64,000 bases of DNA, taken from Raineyella sp. LH-20 (GTDB lineage: Bacteria; Actinomycetota; Actinomycetes; Propionibacteriales; Propionibacteriaceae). A program made the position numbers and the translations under genes. Positions within the stretch are counted from its first letter, which is position 1, and every line of letters starts with the position of its first letter. Positions 16,281 through 24,068 of the stretch are shown here, piece after piece. The notes beneath the pieces were generated by a model. That model worked only from the letters and a program-made list of their open reading frames with translations, did not search any database and was not told the DNA's origin. Location of the stretch: contig NZ_CP137003.1 in NCBI RefSeq assembly GCF_033110965.1, forward strand, positions 3,348,001-3,412,000, written 5' to 3'.

Positions 16281-17714
16281 TCAGCCGACGGCGCCTTCCA
16301 TCTGCAGCTCGATCAGACGGTTGAGTTCCAGGGCGTACTCCATCGGCAGCTCCTTGGCGATCGGCTCGATGAAGCCGCGCACGATCATCGCCATCGCCTC
16401 GTCCTCGGCCATGCCGCGCGACATCAGGTAGAACAGCTGGTCCTCGGAGACCTTCGACACCGTCGCCTCGTGGGCCATCGACACGTCGTCCTCGCGGATG
16501 TCGACGTACGGGTAGGTGTCGGAGCGGGAGATGGTGTCGACCAGCAGCGCGTCACAGCGCACCGACGACTTGGCGTTGTGGGCGCCCTCCTCGACCTGCA
16601 CCAGGCCGCGGTAGGAGGACCGGCCACCGCCGCGAGCGACGGACTTGGAGATGATCGAGCTGGAGGTGTTCGGCGCCAGGTGGACCATCTTGGAGCCGGT
16701 GTCCTGGTGCTGTCCCTCGCCGGCGAAGGCGATCGACAGCGTCTCGCCGCGGGCGTGCTCGCCCATCAGGTAGACGGCCGGGTACTTCATGGTGACCTTC
16801 GACCCGATGTTGCCGTCGATCCACTCCATCGTCGCGCCCTCCTCGCAGGTGGCGCGCTTGGTGACGAGGTTGAAGACGTTGTTCGACCAGTTCTGGATGG
16901 TCGTGTAGCGCACCCGGGCGTTCTTCTTGACGATGATCTCGACCACGGCGGAGTGCAGCGAGTCCGACTTGTAGATCGGGGCGGTGCAGCCCTCGACGTA
17001 GTGGACGTACGACCCCTCGTCGGCGATGATCAGCGTCCGCTCGAACTGGCCCATGTTCTCGGTGTTGATCCGGAAGTAGGCCTGCAGCGGGATCTCGACG
17101 TGGACGCCCTTCGGCACGTAGATGAACGAGCCGCCGGACCACACCGCGGTGTTCAGCGCGGCGAACTTGTTGTCGCCGGACGGGATGACGGTGCCGAAGT
17201 ACTCCTGGAAGATCTCCGGGTGCTCCTTGAGGCCGGTGTCGGTGTCCAGGAAGATCACGCCCTGGCGTTCGAGTTCCTCGTTGATCTTGTGGTAGACCAC
17301 CTCGGACTCGTACTGGGCGGCGACGCCGGCCACCAGCCGGGCCTTCTCCGCCTCGGGGATGCCCAGCTTGTCGTACGTGTTCTTGATGTCCGCCGGCAGG
17401 TCCTCCCAGGACTGGGCCTGCTTCTCGGTGGAGCGGACGAAGTACTTGATGTTCTCGAAGTCGATGGCGTCGAGCTCGGCGCCCCAGGTCGGCATCGGCT
17501 TGCGCTCGAAGAGCTTCAACGCCTTCAGCCGACGCTGCAGCATCCACTCGGGCTCGTGCTTGAGCCCGGAGATGTTCGCCACGACCGCCGGGCTCAGACC
17601 ACGCTCCGCCGCCGCACCTGCCTTGTCCGGATCGTGCCAGCCGTACTCGTAGTGGCCGAGTGCATCGATCTGCTCGGCCTGGGTGAGCTGCGGCTCGTTG
17701 GTCACCTGCGTCAT
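16281..17714 (-). CDS. sufB: Fe-S assembly protein SufB
   Basis: A 477-residue scaffold subunit, the usual length, and the best conserved protein of the window. It contains the [28 protein letters not shown] block, [21 protein letters not shown], the Cys in KRATCEEGA near residue 302, and the C-terminal [26 protein letters not shown] with the cluster-site Glu/His. The ATG at 17714 is 4 nt after the sufR stop and has an AGGAGG site within the sufR end. Longer frames upstream are a shadow of sufR. Confidence 0.97.
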   Translation of the reverse strand: MTQVTNEPQLTQAEQIDALGHYEYGWHDPDKAGAAAERGLSPAVVANISGLKHEPEWMLQRRLKALKLFERKPMPTWGAELDAIDFENIKYFVRSTEKQAQSWEDLPADIKNTYDKLGIPEAEKARLVAGVAAQYESEVVYHKINEELERQGVIFLDTDTGLKEHPEIFQEYFGTVIPSGDNKFAALNTAVWSGGSFIYVPKGVHVEIPLQAYFRINTENMGQFERTLIIADEGSYVHYVEGCTAPIYKSDSLHSAVVEIIVKKNARVRYTTIQNWSNNVFNLVTKRATCEEGATMEWIDGNIGSKVTMKYPAVYLMGEHARGETLSIAFAGEGQHQDTGSKMVHLAPNTSSSIISKSVARGGGRSSYRGLVQVEEGAHNAKSSVRCDALLVDTISRSDTYPYVDIREDDVSMAHEATVSKVSEDQLFYLMSRGMAEDEAMAMIVRGFIEPIAKELPMEYALELNRLIELQMEGAVG

Positions 17715-17718
17715 CGGA

Positions 17719-18606
17719 TCAGCCCTCCTGGTGGGTGGCATCGGTGGTCGTCCCCGCGGTGGCGGCGGGCGCCTCGGTGCGGGGGTGGATCTGGGTCGGC
17801 GTACGCGTCGCGATCGGCGCATCGGCCGGATGGGTGTGGCGGCGGCCGGAGAGGACCACCGGGTCGGGGATGTGGGTGGTGCACACGCCGTTGCCGTCGG
17901 CGATCGTCGCCAACCGCTGGACGTGGACGCCGAGCAGCCGGGAGAACACCTCGGTCTCGGCCGTGCACAGCTCGGGGAACTCCTCGGCGACGTGCGACAC
18001 CGGGCAGTGGTGCTGGCAGAGCTGCTCCCCGGTCCGGGCCGGCTGCATCGTGGCGACGTAGCCCTGGTCGTTGAGCGCACGGGCGAGTGCGTCCGGGGCG
18101 GCGATGGCCTGTCCCTCGGAGGCGGCTTCCTCCAGGATCAGCTGGTAGCGGCGGACGACGTCGGCGACCCGGTCCTCGGCGAACCGCTCGATCGCGGGAT
18201 CGCCGGCCAGTGCCTGCAGCTGGCGCAGCGCCTGGATCGCCAGCTCGTCGTACGACGAGGGGAAGTGGGTGCGGCCGGCGTCGGTGAGCAGGAAGACCTT
18301 CGCCGGGCGTCCACGACCACGGCTGCCGTAGACCCGCTGCTCCTCGCTGCGCAGGTCGCCCTCCTCCTCGAGGACGGCCAGATGGCGACGTACGGCGGCC
18401 GGGGTAAGGTCGAGCCGCTCGGCCAGCTGACCCGCCGTGGACGGGCCGTGCTCGAGGATGGAGCGAGCCACCCGCTCCCGGGTCGTCCGCTCGGCGTCGC
18501 GCACGCTGGGGATGGGCAGCGTCGTCCGCTCCGTCGCGGTGGGGTGGGGGCTGGTCGGCCCGACGCCACCGGACGGACGCGCGGCGTCCACCCGAGAAGA
18601 TTTCAC
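17719..18606 (-). CDS. sufR: Iron-sulfur repressor SufR
   Basis: A 295-residue winged-helix regulator (DeoR/ArsR-like) heading the suf operon. The helix-turn-helix lies at about residues 42-85 ([28 protein letters not shown]). Cys201, Cys214 and Cys242 have the same spacing (13 and 28) that I recall for the [4Fe-4S] ligands Cys203, Cys216 and Cys244 of Mycobacterium tuberculosis Rv1460; Cys197 is an extra. The holo-form should repress the operon when clusters are sufficient. Start GTG 18606 abuts the operator. The last 40 residues are Thr/Ala-rich and may not be functional. Confidence 0.95.
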   Translation of the reverse strand: MKSSRVDAARPSGGVGPTSPHPTATERTTLPIPSVRDAERTTRERVARSILEHGPSTAGQLAERLDLTPAAVRRHLAVLEEEGDLRSEEQRVYGSRGRGRPAKVFLLTDAGRTHFPSSYDELAIQALRQLQALAGDPAIERFAEDRVADVVRRYQLILEEAASEGQAIAAPDALARALNDQGYVATMQPARTGEQLCQHHCPVSHVAEEFPELCTAETEVFSRLLGVHVQRLATIADGNGVCTTHIPDPVVLSGRRHTHPADAPIATRTPTQIHPRTEAPAATAGTTTDATHQEG

Positions 18607-18619
18607 AACGCCATTGTTG
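18606..18619. promoter_or_regulatory. SufR operator CAAC-N6-GTTG
   Basis: CAAC gccatt GTTG (18606-18619) overlaps the first base of the sufR start codon and the predicted -10 region (AACAAT, 18618-18613; TTGACT -35 at 18640-18635, spacer 16). The CAAC-N6-GTTG form is the one reported for SufR in Synechocystis and Streptomyces. Binding would block the promoter, so autoregulation is expected. Confidence 0.75.
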
Positions 18620-18640
18620 TCTTAATCAGGTCGAAGTCAA

Positions 18641-18830
18641 ACGCGGGCGTGCCGCCGCCGGATGACGTACGGTGTCGGACGCCCTGCCTCGCTGCCTCGC
18701 TGCCCCGCAGCCCCGCAGCCCCGCAGCCCCGCACCAGGCTGACGCCATGGCCATCGGGGCATTGATGCGTTGGGGCCCGGCTCCGGCACGCCCTCGGTGA
18801 GCCCTCCGATCACCCCGGGTACCTCCTCGG
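18641..18830. other. Gene-free spacer with a 9-bp repeat
   Basis: Between the suf promoter and the hydrolase stop. It holds several cccgcagcc units (about 18702-18730) and no open frame that looks coding. Confidence 0.6.
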
Positions 18831-19664
18831 TCAGGCGGCGCCGTCCAGGAACGACCCGACCAGCGCGGCGAACTCCGCGGCCTTCTCGATCTGGGTCCAG
18901 TGCCCGCAGCGACCGAACACGTGCAGCTGGCTGTCGTCGATCCAGTCGAGCAGGGTCAGCGAGGTGGACAGCGGGATGACCTGGTCGTCGCGGCCGTGCA
19001 CGACCAGGGTGCGGTGCCGGATCGTCCGCACCTCGTCCTCGGTGTGCGCCAGGCCGTCGACACCCCGCTGGCGCGGCGCCGGGAACATGCTGGCGAACGC
19101 CTCCTGCACCCCGGGACGGACGCTCGCTTCGTACCGCATCCGGACCAGGTCGTCGCTGATCAGCGCCGGATCGTACGCGAAGGTCTCGCGCATCAGCCGG
19201 CCCATGTTCTCGATCGACGGCTGGTAGCCCCAGACCCGGTCCAACCCGTCGGTCAGCTCGAACGGCACCCCGGCGGCCCCCATCAGGATCACCTTGTCGA
19301 CCCGCTCGGGGTGATGGATGGCGAGCGAGAGGGCCATCGACCCGCCGAACGAGTTGCCGACCACCGAGGCCTTCTCCACCCCGACGGCGTCCATGAAGGC
19401 GATCATCTGGTCCAGCCAGAGCTGGCGGCTGTAGATGATGTCGGCCGGCACCTCGGTGTAGCCGAAGCCGGCGAAATCGGGCGCCAGCACCCGGAACCGC
19501 GCCGACAACGCCCCGATCAGCAGCCGCCAGTTCGCCCACGCACTGACGCCCGGCCCGGAGCCGTGGAACAACAGCACCGGCGCCCCCTCGCCCACGTCGT
19601 GGTAGTTCGTGACGATGTCACCGGTCCGGACGGACCGACCGATCTCGGGGTTCGACTCGCTCAT
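18831..19664 (-). CDS. Meta-cleavage product hydrolase (HsaD/DmpD type alpha/beta hydrolase)
   Basis: A 277-residue C-C bond hydrolase. The oxyanion segment LLFHGSGPGVSAWANW, the nucleophile elbow GNSFGGS (Ser105), the acid in HGRDDQVIP and the His of GRCGHWTQIEKA form the full set, and the GSGPG...W pattern is diagnostic for enzymes that split ring-fission products of catechols or steroid rings. No dioxygenase, hydratase or aldolase lies nearby, so its substrate is open. The ATG has an AAAGGA site; a TAGCGT box at 19729-19724 may drive it with a leader of about 50 nt. It is monocistronic. Confidence 0.88.
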   Translation of the reverse strand: MSESNPEIGRSVRTGDIVTNYHDVGEGAPVLLFHGSGPGVSAWANWRLLIGALSARFRVLAPDFAGFGYTEVPADIIYSRQLWLDQMIAFMDAVGVEKASVVGNSFGGSMALSLAIHHPERVDKVILMGAAGVPFELTDGLDRVWGYQPSIENMGRLMRETFAYDPALISDDLVRMRYEASVRPGVQEAFASMFPAPRQRGVDGLAHTEDEVRTIRHRTLVVHGRDDQVIPLSTSLTLLDWIDDSQLHVFGRCGHWTQIEKAAEFAALVGSFLDGAA

Positions 19665-19897
19665 GCTGGGTCCTTTCGGGGCGCGTCCTTGCGCCGTCCG
19701 GGGCGTCCTGGGTGTTCGCCGGTCACGCTAGGGGTGCCGGCGGTGGGTGTCCACGGGGGTGACCACCCTCGCGAACGCGGCACACACGGGAGTGCGGCCC
19801 ATCGAGGCCGGAGGGTCCACGTCGGACTGTGGGCGGGAGGACGCGGACCGTACGGTCCGCCGGGCCTCCCTCACCCGTTTCTCAGGTTCGTCCGTCC

Positions 19898-19903
19898 TAG
19901 ACT
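19898..19903 (+). promoter_or_regulatory. -10 box of the leaderless ABC ATPase gene
   Basis: TAGACT, 6 nt, then GTG at 19910. Confidence 0.65.
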
Positions 19904-19909
19904 CGACGG

Positions 19910-20629
19910 GTGCCCGACTCCCCCGCCGCCCTCGAGATCACCGACATGGTCGTACGCCTCGGCGGGCGCACCGTCATCGACGGCCTCTCGTTGCGTGCCG
20001 AACCGGGCCGGGTCACCGCTCTGCTGGGCCCCAACGGCGCCGGCAAGACGACCCTGATCCGCTGCTGCACCGGCATCCTCACCCCTGATTCCGGCACCGT
20101 ACGGATCCTCGGCGAGGACGCCGCGACAGCCTGCGCGACCGGCCGGGTCGGGATGATGCCGCAGACGACCGGCGCCTGGTCCGGGGTGAAGCCCCTCGAG
20201 CTGTTGCACTACCTGGCCTCCTTGCACACCCACCCGCTGCCGATCGAGCCGCTCGCCGAACGCCTCGGCCTGGACGGCTTCGCCTCCACCCCGTACCGGC
20301 GGCTCTCCGGCGGTCAGCAGCAGGCGGTCAACCTGGCCGGCGCGCTGGTCGGGCGCCCGGAGTTGGTCTTCCTCGACGAGCCGACGGCCGGGATGGACCC
20401 GCATTCGCGCCGCTCGGTCTGGGCGCTGGTGGAAGACCTGCGCGACGCCGGCGTCTCGGTGCTGCTCACCACTCATCTGATGGACGAGGCGGCGACACTG
20501 GCCGATCGGATCTGGATCATCGACCACGGCCGGATCGCCCTGTCGGGCACCGTCGGGGAACTGACCGCCGACGGACACTCCCTGGAGGACGTCTTCCTGG
20601 CCAACACCGACGCCCGGATGCACCCGTGA
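19910..20629 (+). CDS. ABC transporter ATP-binding protein (ABC-2 type partner)
   Basis: A 239-residue ATPase with Walker A GPNGAGKTT (about 43-51), signature LSGGQQQAVNLAGAL, Walker B LVFLDEPTAGMD and the H-loop LLTTHLMDEA. The GMDPHSR segment and the short C-terminus place it with CcmA/NodI/DrrA-like exporters. Its stop overlaps an alternative GTG of the permease gene. Together with the permease and ctaA it forms a three-gene run that suggests a role near respiratory cofactor or heme handling, as ABC-2 pairs beside ctaA are common in Actinobacteria; this is inference. Confidence 0.88.
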   Translation: MPDSPAALEITDMVVRLGGRTVIDGLSLRAEPGRVTALLGPNGAGKTTLIRCCTGILTPDSGTVRILGEDAATACATGRVGMMPQTTGAWSGVKPLELLHYLASLHTHPLPIEPLAERLGLDGFASTPYRRLSGGQQQAVNLAGALVGRPELVFLDEPTAGMDPHSRRSVWALVEDLRDAGVSVLLTTHLMDEAATLADRIWIIDHGRIALSGTVGELTADGHSLEDVFLANTDARMHP

Positions 20630-20669
20630 CCGGCCCGCAGGCGCCGCTCCGCGGCCGGGACACCCAACC

Positions 20670-20741
20670 GGTCGGCACCGCCCCATCGGTCGACACCGCC
20701 CCATCGATCGGCACCGCCCCATCGATCGGCACCGCCCCATC
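20670..20741. repeat. 18-bp tandem repeat before the ABC-2 permease
   Basis: Four units of gatcggcaccgccccatc (20670, 20688, 20706, 20724). They are translated only if the GTG at 20626 is used. Confidence 0.88.
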
Positions 20742-20760
20742 AGCCACGCCAGGAGGTCCC

Positions 20761-21525
20761 GTGACAGTCCTCGACTACTCCCCCGCCCCCGGCGCGGCCC
20801 CCGCCGGACGGCGGGTGTGGAGCCACGCCCTGACCGAGGCCCGACTGCTGGTCCGCAACGGCGAACAGCTCCTGCTGGCGCTGGTCATCCCGATCGCCTT
20901 CCTGGTCGGCGGCAAGTGGTTCGGCCCGGCGATGGGGCTCGGCTTCCGCGAACTCGCCCCCTCGGTGTTCGCGCTGGCCCTGTGGTCGACCTGTTTCACC
21001 TCGCTGGCGATCACCGTCGGCTTCGAGCGGCGGTACGGCGTCCTGGAGCGGCTCTCCCCCACCCCGTTGGGGCGCGGCGGGCTGCTGCTCGGCAAGGCCG
21101 TCTCGCTGGTGCTCGTCTCGATCGGTCAGCTGGTCATCCTCGCCGCGGTCGCTCTGGCGCTGGGCTGGCGCCCGGTCGGCGGCCTGACACCCACCCTGGT
21201 CACCGCGCTCACCACGGTCCTCGGCGGGCTGGCCTTCGCCGCACTGGGGATGCTGCTGGGTGGCACGCTGCGCGCCGAAGTGACGTTGGGTCTGGCCAAC
21301 CTCATCTACCTTGTGCTGTTGATGGGCGGGGCGGTGATGCTGCCGCTGGGCCGCTACCCGGAGGCCGTACGTTCCGTGATCGCACTGCTTCCCACCGCCG
21401 CCGTGGGCGAGTCGCTCCGCGCCTGGTCCGACGGCACGGTGCTGTGGCAGCCCCTCATCGTCGGATTGATCTGGTCGGTGCTCGGCGCGCTGGCCGCACG
21501 AAAGGCGTTCCGTTGGACCTCATGA
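20761..21525 (+). CDS. ABC-2 type transporter permease
   Basis: A 254-residue membrane protein with six hydrophobic segments and the ABC-2 core (ERRYGVLERLSPTPLGRGGLLLGKAVS near residue 93). I choose the GTG at 20761 because AGGAGG lies 4 nt upstream, after the repeat; a GTG at 20626 overlaps the ATPase stop (GTGA) and would add 45 residues, most of them repeat-encoded. Both could be used. The stop overlaps the ctaA ATG (ATGA). It pairs with the ATPase at 19910. Confidence 0.87.
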   Translation: MTVLDYSPAPGAAPAGRRVWSHALTEARLLVRNGEQLLLALVIPIAFLVGGKWFGPAMGLGFRELAPSVFALALWSTCFTSLAITVGFERRYGVLERLSPTPLGRGGLLLGKAVSLVLVSIGQLVILAAVALALGWRPVGGLTPTLVTALTTVLGGLAFAALGMLLGGTLRAEVTLGLANLIYLVLLMGGAVMLPLGRYPEAVRSVIALLPTAAVGESLRAWSDGTVLWQPLIVGLIWSVLGALAARKAFRWTS

Positions 21526-22421
21526 CCCGCCTGTTCGGCACGACGCGGGCCCTGCGCGGCTGGTCGCTGGCGAACCTCATCGCCAACAGCGCCATCATCC
21601 TCACCGGTGGCGTCGTCCGGGTCTCCGGCTCGGGTCTGGGCTGCTCCCAGTGGCCCAAGTGCACCCCGGATTCGTACGTCACCCTGCCGGCGAACGGCCT
21701 GCACGGGGTGATCGAGTTCGGCAACCGGCTGCTCACCTTCGCCCTGATCATCGTCGCGGTGGGCGCCATCCTCGCCGCCTGGCGGGCCCGCGACAACGGC
21801 GCCCCGGTGCCGCGGATCCGGATGATCAGCGTGCTGGTGATGCTCGGCATCGTCCTGCAGGCGGTGGTCGGCGGCGTCACCGTCTGGGTGCGGCTCAGCC
21901 CCTACCTCGTCGCCATCCATCTGCTGCTGTCCGCGGCACTGGTCAGCATCTGCACCTGGGGGGTCCGGCTGGCCTGGCATCGGATCCCGACCGTGGCCGG
22001 CGCCGTCCCGGTGACGCTCACCCGGGTGGCGTACGTCCTCACCTGGGTCGCCGTCTACCTCGGCACCCTGGTCACCGGCTCCGGCCCGCACGCCGGCGAC
22101 CTGTCCTCTCCACGCACCGGGCTCGACCTGGAGACGATCGCCAAGATCCACGCGGTGAGCGTGTGGCTGCTGGTCGCCCTGTCGATCTCTTTCGTGGTGA
22201 CGCTGCGCAGCCGCCAGTCGTACGAGTTCCTCGGGGTGCTGCTGCTGCAGGGTGCGGTCGGCTACGTGCAGTACTTCACCGGACTGCCACGCGGGCTGAT
22301 CATCGTGCACCTGCTCGGGGTGTGCCTGGTGATGATCGCCTCGACCAACCTCACCCTGTCGGTCCGCCGACCGACCGCGGCCCACGGCGTCACGAACGCG
22401 CAGGATCTCGCCAGCTCCTGA
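21522..22421 (+). CDS. ctaA: Heme A synthase (COX15/CtaA family)
   Basis: A 299-residue protein with eight hydrophobic segments. Conserved features are LTGGVVRVSGSGLGCSQWPKC near the first helix, with the Cys pair, HGVIEFGNRLLT with its heme-ligand His, the AIHLL His of the middle helix, and the third and fourth His in KIHAVSVW and IVHLLGV. It converts heme O to heme A for an aa3 oxidase and fits the SURF1 gene at 3.5 kb. ctaB and the oxidase genes are not in the window. Its ATG overlaps the permease stop. It converges on the DUF2344 gene with 27 nt between. Confidence 0.93.
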   Translation: MTRLFGTTRALRGWSLANLIANSAIILTGGVVRVSGSGLGCSQWPKCTPDSYVTLPANGLHGVIEFGNRLLTFALIIVAVGAILAAWRARDNGAPVPRIRMISVLVMLGIVLQAVVGGVTVWVRLSPYLVAIHLLLSAALVSICTWGVRLAWHRIPTVAGAVPVTLTRVAYVLTWVAVYLGTLVTGSGPHAGDLSSPRTGLDLETIAKIHAVSVWLLVALSISFVVTLRSRQSYEFLGVLLLQGAVGYVQYFTGLPRGLIIVHLLGVCLVMIASTNLTLSVRRPTAAHGVTNAQDLASS

Positions 22422-22448
22422 CCCCACCGGCCGGTCGGGGCCGTCGGA

Positions 22449-23159
22449 TCACCAGGGAGCGATCACCCGATCCAGCTCCAGGCGGCCCTGGATCAGTCGG
22501 GTCAGTTTGGCCGGATCGGCGACGGCGAAGTCCGGGTGCAGGTCGTGCAGCACCCGCAGCACGTCGTCGGGACGCACCAGTGGCTCCCCGTGGGCGATCA
22601 CCAGGTCGAGCATCGGCACCCCGTCGGTGGCGTACGCGCTGATCCCCTTCACGTCGGCCCGGGCGTCGAAGGACCGCGGGCCGTTCTTGGTCATCCGTTC
22701 GGTGACCACCTCGTCGCGGTCCAGGAACAGCCGGACGGCGTCAGCCATAGCCCGCGCATCGGCGCCGGGCAGTTCGACCCGCCAGACCGAGGCCTCCAGT
22801 CCGTCACCGACCTTGCCGCCCTCGGCCTGGCGGATCTCGACCAGCACCAGTCCGTCGGGCATCGCGGCGTTGAGCGCGGCGAGCACCTTGGCCGGGTCGC
22901 AGATCTCGGCCAGCCCGATCTCGAGGTACTCGGCCTCGGTCGCGGCGCCGGTCGGCGACGAGTTGGCGTACGAGATCCGCGGGTGCGGATTGAAGCCCGA
23001 GGAGTAGGCCATCGGGACGTGCGCCCGGCGCAACGCCCGCTCGAAGGCCCGGACGAAGTCACGATGCGAGGTGAACCGGGCCCGGCCGCGCTTGGCGTAC
23101 CGGATGCGGAGCCGTTGGACCGGCGGGGCCTGCTGTTCGGGCTGCTGCTGGGGTGCCAC
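22449..23159 (-). CDS. TIGR03936 / DUF2344 family protein
   Basis: A 236-residue protein with the DUF2344 opening RLRIRYAKRGRARFTSHRDFVRAFERALRRAHVPMAYSSGFNPHPRISYA (described here as residues 16-65) and the EYLEIGL block. Its usual neighbour is the TIGR03960 B12-binding radical SAM protein, which here is 2.7 kb away on the same strand with two opposite-strand genes between. A role with that enzyme, perhaps on RNA or tRNA, is inferred only. The GTG start follows a TAGGGT box (23173-23168) by 8 nt. Confidence 0.9.
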   Translation of the reverse strand: MAPQQQPEQQAPPVQRLRIRYAKRGRARFTSHRDFVRAFERALRRAHVPMAYSSGFNPHPRISYANSSPTGAATEAEYLEIGLAEICDPAKVLAALNAAMPDGLVLVEIRQAEGGKVGDGLEASVWRVELPGADARAMADAVRLFLDRDEVVTERMTKNGPRSFDARADVKGISAYATDGVPMLDLVIAHGEPLVRPDDVLRVLHDLHPDFAVADPAKLTRLIQGRLELDRVIAPW

Positions 23160-23167
23160 GAGGTGCC

Positions 23168-23173
23168 ACCCTA
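23168..23173 (-). promoter_or_regulatory. -10 box of the DUF2344 gene
   Basis: TAGGGT, 8 nt, then GTG at 23159. Confidence 0.5.
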
Positions 23174-23287
23174 CCTGGGATCACCCGCCCGCACCGGCCC
23201 GGCGAGACGGCTCGCCGCTGCCTCGGCCCACCTGGCCCGGCCTTCGCGCTCCCTCGGCCCCGCTCCCCGTGCCACGGCCCCGCCGCC

Positions 23288-23372
23288 CGTCCTGTCCCGC
23301 CCGATCCCGCCCTGTCCTGTCCCGCCCCGTCCTGTCCCGCCCCGTCCTGTCCCGCCCCGTCCTGTCCTGTCC
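23288..23372. repeat. 15-bp C-rich tandem repeat
   Basis: About five units of cgtcctgtcccgccc, with one interruption, in the divergent interval 23174-23509. A TATCGT box near 23413 may serve the SRPBCC gene downstream. Confidence 0.85.
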
Positions 23373-23509
23373 ACCGCAACGCGATGGGCCCGCCGGCCCG
23401 TCCCCGCGTATCGTGGACGTCGTCCCCGCCCGCGGGGATTGTCCGCCACCGTGCAGCGGCGCACCTGGTCCGATGTGTGGATCCCCACCGAACCTCCAGG
23501 AGCCGGCCC

Positions 23510-24013
23510 ATGGACCTCGGGTCCTTCCGTACCATCGACGGCCGCCCGGCCGTACGGTTCACCCTGCACCATCCCCGCCCGCCGCACCGCGTGTGGCTGT
23601 CGCTGACCGAGACCGCGCGGCTCGACCGCTGGTTCCCTGCCCACGTGACGCTGGAGCCCCGTGAGGGTGGCGCCGTGTTCTTCGGGAACGAGGGCTTCGA
23701 GCCGATGCTCGGCACGGTGCTGGCGTACGAGGACGGCGAGCGGCTCGGGGTCACCTTCGGCGGCGACGAGGTGTGGTTCGACCTGATGCCGGACGGCGGC
23801 TCGACACTGCTGACCATGACGATCTACCTGGCGGACCGCGATCTGGCCGCGCTCAACGCGGCCGGCTGGACCAACTGCCTGTCGCGCCTCGAACTGTGCC
23901 TGCGCGGCGAGGAGCCGCGGGACCTCTACCGCTGGGAGGACGTCTACGACCGGTACGTCCTCGCCGGCATGCCGGCCGACGGCGCGATCGACGGGCTCAC
24001 CGGCGCCGCCTGA
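23510..24013 (+). CDS. SRPBCC / AHSA1-like domain protein
   Basis: A 167-residue single-domain protein of the START-like fold: the opening strand and helix HPRPPHRVWLSLTETARLDRWFP, the EPREGGAVFF turn and the ending LNAAGWTNCLSRLELCL match AHSA1-type SRPBCC proteins, which bind hydrophobic ligands or act as chaperone cofactors. No catalytic function can be assigned. The ATG at 23510 has a CAGGAG site 8 nt upstream; the frame open to 23153 runs through the tandem repeat and is not supported. It is followed by malic enzyme after 55 nt. Confidence 0.82.
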   Translation: MDLGSFRTIDGRPAVRFTLHHPRPPHRVWLSLTETARLDRWFPAHVTLEPREGGAVFFGNEGFEPMLGTVLAYEDGERLGVTFGGDEVWFDLMPDGGSTLLTMTIYLADRDLAALNAAGWTNCLSRLELCLRGEEPRDLYRWEDVYDRYVLAGMPADGAIDGLTGAA

Positions 24014-24056
24014 TCTGCCGCCGACACCCACCACGGAGCCTGTCGTAGACCCTCGA

Positions 24057-24062
24057 TAGACT
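24057..24062 (+). promoter_or_regulatory. -10 box of leaderless malic enzyme gene
   Basis: TAGACT, 6 nt, then ATG at 24069. Confidence 0.68.
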
Positions 24063-24068
24063 CCGGCC

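Noticed and set aside
20626-20760. N-terminal extension of the ABC-2 permease from GTG 20626
   Set aside because: Most of it is a tandem repeat; AGGAGG before GTG 20761 supports the shorter protein. The longer start overlaps the ATPase stop, so it is not fully excluded.
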